NCBI GenBank assembly: GCA_964599915.1
Contig: CAZRHR010000004.1
Coordinates: 1 to 64,000 of the forward strand
DNA length: 64,000 nt
Reading direction: 5' to 3'
Source: CAZRHR01 sp964599915
Lineage (GTDB): Bacteria; Bacteroidota; Bacteroidia; CAIKAF01
This document shows positions 16,601 through 25,128 of this stretch, one piece after another; positions within the stretch are counted from its first letter, which is position 1; every line of letters begins with the position of its first letter. The position numbers were made by a program, and so were the translations under genes. The notes under the pieces are model-generated. The model was not told the origin of the DNA and searched no databases. It saw only the letters and a list, made by a program, of their open reading frames with translations.

Positions 16601-17475
16601 TGAATCCGGATAACTGGACCAAAGAAGACGATACCAATGCACGTGTAAAACAACTTTTACACAATTACACCATTAAGCATAATGACTTGTATGGTGTGTA
16701 CAAGCGGAAAAAGTATAACATCACTGTAGGTGATGAGTTGCCTTCCGGTATTGTGCAGTTGGCCAAGGTGTATATTGCCAAAAAGCGTAAACTGAAAGTA
16801 GGTGATAAGCTTGCAGGTCGTCACGGAAACAAAGGTATTGTAGCCAGGATTGTACGTCCTGAGGATATGCCTTTCCTAGAGGACGGAACGCCTGTAGACA
16901 TCGTGTTGAACCCATTGGGTGTACCCTCACGGATGAACCTAGGTCAGATTTACGAAACCATCCTTGCTTGGGCCGGATTGAAATTGGGTCGCAAATATGC
17001 CACCCCCATTTTTGACGGAGCTACCTTGGATGATATTCAAAAAGAATGCGAAGATGCAGGGTTGCCACGCTTGGGTCGTACGTTCCTTCAGGACGGCGGC
17101 ACAGGTGAGCGTTTCGACCAACCTGCCACCGTGGGTGTGATCTACATGATCAAGCTTAGCCACATGGTAGATGATAAAATGCACGCGCGTTCTATCGGGC
17201 CCTACTCGCTCATTACCCAGCAACCGTTGGGCGGTAAAGCACAGTTCGGAGGCCAGCGTTTCGGTGAGATGGAAGTGTGGGCATTGGAGGCGTTCGGCGC
17301 AGCCAATATCCTGCAGGAAATCCTTACCGTAAAAAGCGATGATGTGATGGGAAGAGCAAAAGCCTACGAATCTATCGTTAAAGGCGACATTTTGCCTACC
17401 CCTGGCATCCCGGAATCTTTCAACGTATTGTTGCATGAGCTCCGTGGCTTAGGACTGAAAATCACCTTAGACTAA
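13654..17475 (+). CDS. rpoB: DNA-directed RNA polymerase subunit beta
   Basis: A 1273-residue beta subunit. The ATG at 13654 (MAQAQHTT) is preferred; an in-frame upstream start at 13597 would add 19 atypical residues. Conserved blocks include the rifampicin region ([17 protein letters not shown], then [20 protein letters not shown]), [30 protein letters not shown] and the C-terminal [20 protein letters not shown]. The rifampicin-region residues look wild-type. It is paired with rpoC 25 bases downstream. Confidence 0.99.
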   Translation: [1273 protein letters not shown]

Positions 17476-17500
17476 AAACAACGTTTGAACGGAATCATAT

Positions 17501-20500
17501 ATGGCCTTTCAAAAAGATGTGAAAATCGTTAGCGATTTTTCAAAAATTACCATCAGCTTAGCTTCTCCGGATCATATCCTTGAGCAAAGCCGTGGTGAAG
17601 TTACCAAACCGGAAACCATTAATTACCGGACTTTTAAACCCGAACGGGACGGACTTTTCTGTGAGCGTATCTTCGGTCCTGTAAAGGATTGGCAGTGTGC
17701 TTGCGGAAAGTATAAGGGCATTCGCTACAAAGGCATTGTCTGCGACCGTTGCGGGGTGGAAGTAACGGAGAAAAAAGTGCGTCGCGAACGGACAGGGCAT
17801 ATCATGCTCACCGTTCCTGTAGCACACATTTGGTATTTCCGTTCCTTGCCAAACAAAATCGGTCTTCTTTTAGGTTTGCCTACCAAGAAGCTGGAAGCTA
17901 TTATTTACTACGAAAAATATGTCGTTGTTCAGCCGGGTATCAAAGAAGGTGACGGGGTTCATAAAATGGACTTCCTCTCTGAAGAAGAGTACTTGGACAT
18001 CATGGATACGCTTCCAAAAGAAAACCAGTACTTGGATGACCAAGACCCACAGAAGTTCATCGCCAAAATGGGCGGTGATGCGCTGTATGACTTGTTGTCT
18101 CGCGTGAAATTGGATGAATTGTCCTATGAATTGCGCAACCAAGCCGATACTGAAACTTCTCAACAGAGAAAACAAGAAGCACTCAAGCGTCTCCAGGTGG
18201 TGGAATCTTTCCGTGATGCCAATGGCCGTATGGAAAACCGCCCTGAATGGATGGTTATTAAGGTGATTCCTGTTATTCCACCCGACTTGCGTCCGCTTGT
18301 ACCCTTGGATGGTGGTCGTTTCGCAACTTCTGACCTGAACGACTTATACCGTAGGGTTATTATTCGGAACAACCGTTTGAAGCGTTTGATCGAAATCAAG
18401 GCGCCGGAAGTTATCCTTCGGAACGAAAAAAGGATGTTACAAGAAGCAGTAGATGCTTTGTTTGACAACTCCCGCAAATCTTCCGCTGTAAAAACAGATT
18501 CTAACCGTCCTTTGAAATCTCTTTCAGATAGCTTGAAAGGAAAACAAGGTCGTTTCCGTCAGAACCTACTTGGAAAAAGGGTGGATTACTCAGCCCGTTC
18601 CGTTATTGTGGTGGGTCCTGAATTGAAACTTCACGAGTGCGGTTTACCAAAAGATATGGCGGCTGAATTATTCAAGCCGTTTATTATCCGTAAGCTCATT
18701 CAACGTGGATTGGTAAAAACGGTTAAGTCTGCCAAGAAAATTGTAGATCGCAGAGATCCTGTGATTTGGGAGATTCTTGAAAATGTACTGAAAGGACACC
18801 CTGTTCTTTTGAACCGTGCCCCAACGCTTCACCGTCTTGGAATTCAAGCGTTCCAACCTAAATTGATTGAAGGTAAAGCTATTCAATTGCACCCATTGAG
18901 CTGTACGGCATTCAACGCCGACTTTGATGGTGACCAGATGGCGGTACACGTTCCTCTAGGGAATGCAGCCATTTTGGAAGCTCAAATTTTGATGCTGGGT
19001 GCGCACAACATCATCAACCCTGCAAACGGTGCACCTATCGCGGTTCCGTCTCAGGACATGGTATTGGGTCTTTATTACATGACCAAAGGTCGCCGTTCTA
19101 TTCCTGAAAATCCTGTGCATGGTGAAGGACTTCGCTTCTACGGACCCGAAGAAGTCATCATCGCTTGGAATGAAAAGAAAATTGACCTGCATGCTTGGAT
19201 TCATGTCCGCGTGAATGTCCGTAAGGAAGATGGTTCGCTTTCAAATGAAATGCTTGAAACCACTGTTGGACGTGTACTATTCAACGAAGTAGTGCCTACC
19301 CAATATGGTTTCATTAACCAGTTGTTGACCAAGAAAAGTCTGCGGGACATTATCGGAGATGTCTATAAAAACACGAACATGGCAGTTACGGCCAAGTTCT
19401 TGGATGATATCAAAGATTTAGGGTATCGCATGGCTTACCGTGGTGGCTTAAGTTTCGTCATCGATGACTTGGTGATTCCTGCTGAGAAAACCGAGTTGAT
19501 TGCAGACGCTACCGCTCAGGTAGAAGAAGTATTAAGCAACTACGCTCTTGGTTTTATTACCAACAACGAACGTTACAACCAAATCATCGACATCTGGACG
19601 CATACCAACAGCCGGTTGACCCAGATTTTGATGAAACAGATTTCCGAGGATAAACAAGGCTTTAATCCTGTGTATATGATGCTGGATTCAGGTGCCCGTG
19701 GTTCTAAAGAGCAGATTCGTCAGCTTTGCGGAATGCGTGGTCTGATGGCCAAACCACAGAAGTCTGGTGATACGGGGAATGAAATTATCGAAAACCCGAT
19801 TCTTTCAAACTTTAAAGAAGGACTAAGCATTCTTGAGTACTTCATTTCTACCCACGGTGCCCGTAAGGGTCTTGCGGATACGGCTTTGAAAACAGCCGAT
19901 GCAGGATACCTCACCCGTCGTTTGGTAGACGTAGCCCAAGATGTAATTATTACTGAGCCGGATTGCGGAACCCTTCGTGGTTTGCAAATGACGGCTTTGA
20001 AAAACAATGATGAAGTAGTAGAAAGTCTATATGACCGAATCCTTGGCCGTGTAGCTTTGTTCGACGTCATTCATCCAAATACCGGCGAGGTACTCATCCA
20101 TGGTGGAGAAGAAATCACTGAGCAAGATGCCAGAATGATTGAAGAATCTCCCATCGAAATGGTGGACATCCGTTCCGTATTGACTTGTGAAACCAAACGA
20201 GGCGTTTGTGCCAAATGTTATGGACGGAACTTGTCTACGGGCCGTATGGTTCAAGCCGGTGAGGCGGTAGGCGTTATTGCTGCTCAATCCATTGGTGAAC
20301 CTGGTACACAGCTTACCCTGAGAACATTCCACGTAGGTGGTGTGGCCGGAGGTATTGCTGCCCAATCTAAAATTGAGGCCAAATATGATGGCCGCCTAGA
20401 AATCGAAGAACTTCGTACTGTTACCCGTGATGAAGAACAAGGTGGTGATACCGTGGTTATTGGTCGCTCCGCAGAAATGCGTTTGGTGGACAAAAATACC

Positions 20501-21814
20501 GGCATCACTTTGACTACACACTTGATTCCTTATGGTTCTAAGTTGTATGTTCAAGATGGACAGGAAGTTAAGAAAGGTGATTTAATTTGTGACTGGGATC
20601 CATGGAATGCCGTTATCCTATCTGAATTCCAAGGTATTGTTGACTTCGAAAACATTGAAGAAGGCGTTACCTATCGTGAAGAAACGGATGAACAAACCGG
20701 TTTCCGTGAGAAGGTGGTTATTGAGCGTCGCGACAAAACCAAAAACCCAACCATTCGCATTATGGATGGGGCTGGAAATGTCCTTCGTAACTACAACATT
20801 CCTTCTGGTGCTCACATCACTGTAGAAAATGGTCATACCGTTACTGCAGGGCAAGTGCTTGTGAAAATTCCACGTTCTTCCGGAAAAACTGGGGATATTA
20901 CAGGTGGTTTACCACGTGTAACGGAATTGTTCGAGGCACGTAATCCGAGCAGCCCGGCAGTGATTTCAGAAGTTGACGGCTTGGTTAGCTTTGGTAAAAT
21001 CAAGCGGGGTAACCGTGAGATTGCCGTAGAAACACGTACCGGTGAGATTCGCAGATATTTGGTTTCTTTGGCCAAGCACATTCTCGTACAGGAAAACGAC
21101 TTCGTGAAAGCGGGTCAGCCCTTGACCGATGGTGCCACCACGCCTTCTGATATTCTTGCCATCAAAGGCCCAACTGCCGTGCAAGAATATTTGGTGAACG
21201 AAATCCAAGAAGTATACCGCTTACAGGGTGTAAAAATCAATGATAAGCACTTTGAGGTGATCGTTCGTCAGATGATGAAAAAGGTGGAAATTTTGGAATC
21301 CGGTGACACACCATTCTTGGAAGGTCAGTTGGTGAACAAAATTGAGTTCATGGAGCGCAACGATGAGTTGTTTGGTAAAGTGGTGGTGATTGACGCTGGA
21401 GATTCCAGCGACTTGAAGAAAGGCCAAATGATCAGTGCCCGCAGACTTCGTGACGAGAATGCCATGCTGGTGCGTAAGGACCTAAAACCTGTACAAGCCC
21501 GTGATGCCGTTGCAGCTACCTCGGTTGCTGTACTCCAAGGTATTACCCGTGCATCCCTTCAAACCGATAGCTGGATTTCTGCTGCCTCTTTCCAGGAAAC
21601 AACCAAAGTCTTGAATGAAGCCGCGGTTTCTGCCAAGATTGATTATCTGGAAGGTTTGAAGGAAAATGTGATCGTGGGCCACTTGATTCCTGCCGGAACA
21701 GGTCTGAAAACCTACCGCAACACGGTGGTTTATAATGCCGACGAAGCAGCACAAACGGAAGCTTTATCTGCCGGTAAAGAACGCAAAACACGTTCTATCC
21801 ATATTGAAGGATAA
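17501..21814 (+). CDS. rpoC: DNA-directed RNA polymerase subunit beta'
   Basis: A 1437-residue beta' subunit. The N-terminal zinc site has cysteines 66, 68, 81 and 84 (CACGK and CDRCGV). The catalytic magnesium motif NADFDGDQM is near residue 472, the trigger-loop/bridge region lies around 740-960, and the second zinc cluster carries CETKRGVCAKCYG. Full length and uninterrupted. It is followed by a clear terminator that ends the long operon. Confidence 0.99.
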   Translation: MAFQKDVKIVSDFSKITISLASPDHILEQSRGEVTKPETINYRTFKPERDGLFCERIFGPVKDWQCACGKYKGIRYKGIVCDRCGVEVTEKKVRRERTGHIMLTVPVAHIWYFRSLPNKIGLLLGLPTKKLEAIIYYEKYVVVQPGIKEGDGVHKMDFLSEEEYLDIMDTLPKENQYLDDQDPQKFIAKMGGDALYDLLSRVKLDELSYELRNQADTETSQQRKQEALKRLQVVESFRDANGRMENRPEWMVIKVIPVIPPDLRPLVPLDGGRFATSDLNDLYRRVIIRNNRLKRLIEIKAPEVILRNEKRMLQEAVDALFDNSRKSSAVKTDSNRPLKSLSDSLKGKQGRFRQNLLGKRVDYSARSVIVVGPELKLHECGLPKDMAAELFKPFIIRKLIQRGLVKTVKSAKKIVDRRDPVIWEILENVLKGHPVLLNRAPTLHRLGIQAFQPKLIEGKAIQLHPLSCTAFNADFDGDQMAVHVPLGNAAILEAQILMLGAHNIINPANGAPIAVPSQDMVLGLYYMTKGRRSIPENPVHGEGLRFYGPEEVIIAWNEKKIDLHAWIHVRVNVRKEDGSLSNEMLETTVGRVLFNEVVPTQYGFINQLLTKKSLRDIIGDVYKNTNMAVTAKFLDDIKDLGYRMAYRGGLSFVIDDLVIPAEKTELIADATAQVEEVLSNYALGFITNNERYNQIIDIWTHTNSRLTQILMKQISEDKQGFNPVYMMLDSGARGSKEQIRQLCGMRGLMAKPQKSGDTGNEIIENPILSNFKEGLSILEYFISTHGARKGLADTALKTADAGYLTRRLVDVAQDVIITEPDCGTLRGLQMTALKNNDEVVESLYDRILGRVALFDVIHPNTGEVLIHGGEEITEQDARMIEESPIEMVDIRSVLTCETKRGVCAKCYGRNLSTGRMVQAGEAVGVIAAQSIGEPGTQLTLRTFHVGGVAGGIAAQSKIEAKYDGRLEIEELRTVTRDEEQGGDTVVIGRSAEMRLVDKNTGITLTTHLIPYGSKLYVQDGQEVKKGDLICDWDPWNAVILSEFQGIVDFENIEEGVTYREETDEQTGFREKVVIERRDKTKNPTIRIMDGAGNVLRNYNIPSGAHITVENGHTVTAGQVLVKIPRSSGKTGDITGGLPRVTELFEARNPSSPAVISEVDGLVSFGKIKRGNREIAVETRTGEIRRYLVSLAKHILVQENDFVKAGQPLTDGATTPSDILAIKGPTAVQEYLVNEIQEVYRLQGVKINDKHFEVIVRQMMKKVEILESGDTPFLEGQLVNKIEFMERNDELFGKVVVIDAGDSSDLKKGQMISARRLRDENAMLVRKDLKPVQARDAVAATSVAVLQGITRASLQTDSWISAASFQETTKVLNEAAVSAKIDYLEGLKENVIVGHLIPAGTGLKTYRNTVVYNADEAAQTEALSAGKERKTRSIHIEG

Positions 21815-21835
21815 ACAACCATAGATTTAAAAGTG

Positions 21836-21862
21836 AAGGCCACCTCAGGGTGGCCTTTTTTT
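21836..21862 (+). terminator. rho-independent terminator after rpoC
   Basis: Stem AAGGCCACC/GGTGGCCTT with a TCAG tetraloop, followed by seven T residues (21856-21862). It ends the secE-rpoC transcription unit 22 bases after the rpoC stop. Confidence 0.93.
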
Positions 21863-22149
21863 ATGGGGTGAGCTATTGACCTGCATCCTCCTTCTCTTCA
21901 TTTAAGTTGGGCTTCCGTTTTCACTATCCATCTCTCCACATTTCAGTTCTAGTGAAACCATCCCATGCAACATGCCAAAATGATAATGCTACCTTAAGTT
22001 GCTGCATGTTTTTTTCAAAGTATCTATAGAAATGGTCAGGGTAAATTTCGCCATATGAATTATTGAATAATCCAATGAATCCTTAACATTAGTAATCAAA
22101 CCAAGAGTAATCTTCAGCGTTATGAAATAAACCATCAAAAAGTAAAATC
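21863..22149. other. AT-rich intergenic stretch without a recognisable gene
   Basis: This 287-base stretch after the rpoC terminator is visibly richer in A and T than the flanking operon and has no credible coding frame on either strand. It presumably contains the promoter of the small lipoprotein at 22150, but no consensus TTTG-N19-TAnnTTTG was found. Confidence 0.6.
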
Positions 22150-22557
22150 ATGAAAAAGAGTTTTTTATTCATTTCTTTACCTTTTTTACTTTTCTCTTGC
22201 GATAAGTCGTCAGATTCCACCATGGACAACGTTGTCGAGGTAAATGATTTTCTGAGGCATCCCAATGGATTGGTAATTTCCGAGTTTATTGAAGAAGGGG
22301 TGAACAAAACCCCACAATACAGTCCTTATCGCTTCTTTTTCAAGGATTATAATTCATTGACAGCCATTCTTTCAGCGGATTCCTTAAATGGAACTTATTT
22401 GGTTTTTCGTGATGATAGCAGAACGGAATTACGTATCACTTTCCCAAATCATGGTCTTTTGTTTGAACTTTCAGACGATTGGTATTTCGTTTCGCAAACT
22501 AACCATGAGATTCATTTTAAAGATCATGGCGATGTATTACGGTTTCAGAAAGAATAA
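22150..22557 (+). CDS. small predicted lipoprotein of unknown function
   Basis: A 135-residue protein with a classic lipoprotein signal (MKKSFLFISLPFLLFSC, lipobox LFSC, lipidated Cys17). The mature domain is short, beta-rich and charged, with no motif that I recognise. The gene is more AT-rich than the neighbouring rpoC and rhodanese genes and stands alone between the rpoC terminator and a convergent operon, which suggests later acquisition. The signal peptide strongly supports a real gene. Confidence 0.75.
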   Translation: MKKSFLFISLPFLLFSCDKSSDSTMDNVVEVNDFLRHPNGLVISEFIEEGVNKTPQYSPYRFFFKDYNSLTAILSADSLNGTYLVFRDDSRTELRITFPNHGLLFELSDDWYFVSQTNHEIHFKDHGDVLRFQKE

Positions 22558-22815
22558 TATTAGAAAATGTAACCTACTTTTTAAAGTGGTAGCTGCAAGT
22601 TTGAGAACATTTTTCAAGTTTTACAGGGCATGAAGGATGACTCTCATTTAGTAAAATTGAACTTAGCTCATGGTCCATTGTGCCAATGGTGCCATAGCCA
22701 TTACACCGCACACTGGCCTAGATGACGCATTATTTTTTTGCGTAGGTCTCTATCGAAAAGTATGTAATGGCTTCCTTACGTTTTTTGAAGGGGTAAATAT
22801 TGGCTGTTTTTTTAG
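22558..22815. other. intergenic stretch with no recognisable gene
   Basis: The region between the small lipoprotein and the convergent rhodanese operon is AT-rich. A plus-strand frame from 22670 runs antisense into the rhodanese gene and has no supporting features. Nothing else was recognised apart from the terminator at 22816-22840. Confidence 0.55.
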
Positions 22816-22840
22816 AAAAAAAGGGGACCTTATGTCCCCT
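22816..22840 (-). terminator. terminator of the rhodanese/persulfide operon
   Basis: Read on the minus strand, the stem AGGGGAC/GTCCCCT with a five-base loop is followed by a run of seven U residues (A tract 22816-22822 on the plus strand). It lies 33 bases beyond the last rhodanese stop codon. Confidence 0.88.
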
Positions 22841-22872
22841 TATGCTTGCTTATGTTTGTATGACTTGGTGGA

Positions 22873-23190
22873 TTACCCCGGCCATTTGTTTTGTAGGCTT
22901 TGCCAACCCCCGCCATTCATTACTTCTGTAAAACCGGCTTTTTGAAGTGTGGCTGCGGCTGCGGCACTGCGCATACCGGAAGCGCAACACGTAATGATGG
23001 GCTGGTTTTTGTTTTTTAATTTACCGGACTTAGGAAGGTCTTGTAAGGGAACATTCAAGGCACCTTTAATATGTCCCCGCTTGAATTCGTCTGGAGTACG
23101 TACATCCAAGATGATAGCACCCTTTGCCTTCCAAGCTTCAAAGTCTACAGGCGGCCCGATGCCCAATAATTTTTTAAACAAATTAAGCAT
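22873..23190 (-). CDS. single-domain rhodanese (sulfurtransferase)
   Basis: A 105-residue rhodanese with the motif ILDVRTPDEFKRGHI and the active-site loop CCASGMRS, giving a candidate persulfide-carrying cysteine. It probably moves sulfane sulfur between carriers. The N-terminal hydrophobic stretch is too short for a clear signal peptide, so a cytoplasmic location is likely. Its start overlaps the end of the preceding rhodanese gene by eight bases, and both follow a CstB-like fusion, placing it in persulfide handling. Confidence 0.88.
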   Translation of the reverse strand: MLNLFKKLLGIGPPVDFEAWKAKGAIILDVRTPDEFKRGHIKGALNVPLQDLPKSGKLKNKNQPIITCCASGMRSAAAAATLQKAGFTEVMNGGGWQSLQNKWPG

Positions 23191-23470
23191 GGGCTGTAGA
23201 TACTAAGGCGTTTACGTTGAGCCATGAACCGCCGTTATCACACTGCACTCCATGAGCCATAAGAAAGCGGGTGGCCATTCCACTCCGGTTTCCAGAAGCG
23301 CAACACAGGACAATAGGGGTGTCTATGGCTTTTACTTCTTCTAACCGGGCTTCCAATTCCTGTAAAGGAATGTTCAGGGAATTTGCCACGTGACCGCCCA
23401 TGAATTCTTCACGGGTCCGAACATCAACGATGGTCACTTGTCCGGATTTTATCCATTTTTCAGCTTGCAT
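23183..23470 (-). CDS. single-domain rhodanese (sulfurtransferase)
   Basis: A 95-residue rhodanese, starting at the ATG at 23470 (MQAEKWIKSG). A longer frame from 23527 would overlap the upstream gene and add a non-rhodanese leader. The motifs VDVRTREEFMGGHV and CCASGNRSG supply the catalytic Cys loop. It is the middle gene of the three-gene sulfur operon, 31 bases after the CstB-like fusion and overlapping the next rhodanese. The role is inferred to be sulfane-sulfur relay. Confidence 0.87.
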   Translation of the reverse strand: MQAEKWIKSGQVTIVDVRTREEFMGGHVANSLNIPLQELEARLEEVKAIDTPIVLCCASGNRSGMATRFLMAHGVQCDNGGSWLNVNALVSTAHA

Positions 23471-23501
23471 TTTTTGGAAATTTATGTGTTTATATGTTGG
23501 T

Positions 23502-24908
23502 TTAAAGAAGGGTCGTGGGGCATACATACTCGGTTACAGGCATCCCGGCCGCTTTGAGGGCATTGAATCCACCACGTACATCTATGACATGGTTCCAACC
23601 TTTTTGTTTCAATAGGGATGCGGCAATCATACTTCTGTATCCACCTGCACAGTGAAGAATAAAAGGCTTGTTTTTGGGGACTTCTGCCAAGTGTTGCTCC
23701 AATACATTCAAAGGAATATTGTGCGCATCCAATACATGTTCAGCGTCAAATTCACTTTTTTTCCGCACGTCTATGATGAGGGAGGCGGAGTGATTTAACA
23801 CCTCTTGTGCATCTATTCTTTCAATGGTTTCTATGGGCATGTTTACCGCTTTCCAGGCGTTAAAGCCACCTTCGAGAAATCCGATGGTATGGTCATAGCC
23901 CACACGAGACAAGCGAATGATGGCTTCATTTTCCCTGCCAGGTTCTGTGACTAACAGGATGGCTTGCTTTAAGTCCGGAAGCATTTCACCTACCCACATG
24001 GCAAAATTTCCATCTAAACCAATATTGATGGCGTTAGGAATAAATCCTTTAGCGAAGACTTCTGCATCACGGGTATCTAAAATGATGGCGTTGGTTTCCG
24101 TAGCCGCTGTTTCAAATGCTTGGGGCGTTAAGGCTTTATTTCCCCGTGCTAAAATGGTATCCAGACTTTCATATCCTTGAATGTTCATCAGCACATTTTT
24201 GGGGAAATAAGCAGGAGGTGTGGTAAGTCCAGTGAGTAATTCCTTAATGAACTCCTCCTTGGTCATGTCCGCACGCAAAGCATAATTTGTTTTTTTCTGA
24301 TTTCCCAGGGTGTCGGTGGTTTCTTTGCTCATCTTTTTTCCACAAGCAGAACCTGCCCCATGGTTGGGATATACGATTAAGTGATCGGGGAGGGGCATGA
24401 TTTTATTCCTAAGGGAATCAAACAACCAACCCGCCAATTTTTCTTCCGTTAAATCTGAAATCACGTGCTGGGCCAAATCCGGGCGACCCACATCTCCAAT
24501 AAATAAAGTATCGCCGGTAATAATGCCATGGGGATGTCCTGTTTCATCGATCACAAGATAGGTGGTACTTTCCATGGTATGTCCTGGCGTATGAATCACT
24601 TTTACCGTGACTTTTCCCACTTTGAATTCTTGCTCGTCATCGGCTACTATGGCATCAAAACCCGGTTTGGCAGTGGGGCCGTACACAATCTTTGCACCAG
24701 ATTTTTGGGCAAGGTCCAAGTGTCCGGACACAAAATCTGCATGAAAGTGGGTTTCAAAAACATATTTGATTCTGGCGCCTGAGGATTGGGCTTTTTCAAG
24801 GTAAGGTTCTACCTCCCGGAGGGGATCGAAAATGGCGGCTTCTCCATCACTTTCTAAATAGTAAGCTGCATGTGCGATACAGCTGGTATAGATTTGTTCA
24901 AGTTTCAT
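23502..24908 (-). CDS. CstB-like persulfide dioxygenase-rhodanese fusion
   Basis: A 468-residue three-domain protein, starting at the ATG at 24908 (MKLEQIYTS). Residues 1-230 form an ETHE1-type metallo-beta-lactamase fold: H54-x-H56-x-D58 in THFHADFVSGH, H110 (TPGH), D133 (GDTLF) and the family segment GDVGRPDLA. Residues 245-355 form a rhodanese fold whose active-site position reads TEPGREN with no cysteine, so it is a pseudo-rhodanese. Residues 362-460 form an active rhodanese with C420 (CAGGYRS). This matches the domain plan of staphylococcal CstB, which oxidises persulfides and transfers sulfur to sulfite. It leads the operon with two single rhodaneses. The start could be further upstream (24974), but that adds an unrelated leader. 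Confidence 0.9.
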   Translation of the reverse strand: MKLEQIYTSCIAHAAYYLESDGEAAIFDPLREVEPYLEKAQSSGARIKYVFETHFHADFVSGHLDLAQKSGAKIVYGPTAKPGFDAIVADDEQEFKVGKVTVKVIHTPGHTMESTTYLVIDETGHPHGIITGDTLFIGDVGRPDLAQHVISDLTEEKLAGWLFDSLRNKIMPLPDHLIVYPNHGAGSACGKKMSKETTDTLGNQKKTNYALRADMTKEEFIKELLTGLTTPPAYFPKNVLMNIQGYESLDTILARGNKALTPQAFETAATETNAIILDTRDAEVFAKGFIPNAINIGLDGNFAMWVGEMLPDLKQAILLVTEPGRENEAIIRLSRVGYDHTIGFLEGGFNAWKAVNMPIETIERIDAQEVLNHSASLIIDVRKKSEFDAEHVLDAHNIPLNVLEQHLAEVPKNKPFILHCAGGYRSMIAASLLKQKGWNHVIDVRGGFNALKAAGMPVTEYVCPTTLL

Positions 24909-25128
24909 AGAACATTGGTTTTGGTGAATATCTAGGTCAAAATTACGAGGGTTGATGAAGGATGTTTGGAACATTTGTTACCGGAGGGCTTTTTCTTTTT
25001 CTAACCATTAAGGATGGGGCATTCCTTCGGGGGGGCTTCCTGTCATGGGAGGTCTCCGGTTTCTGATATTTTATCGCATTTGCATGCTAAAATTTATTTA
25101 TCTTTAAATTACTCAATTACTTATTGAA

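Noticed and set aside
15813..16664. A 283-codon minus-strand frame
   Set aside because: Entirely antisense to rpoB, Ser-rich with no domain; an effect of codon bias in the real gene.
22670..22945. A 91-codon plus-strand frame
   Set aside because: Runs through the minus-strand terminator and into the antisense of the rhodanese gene.
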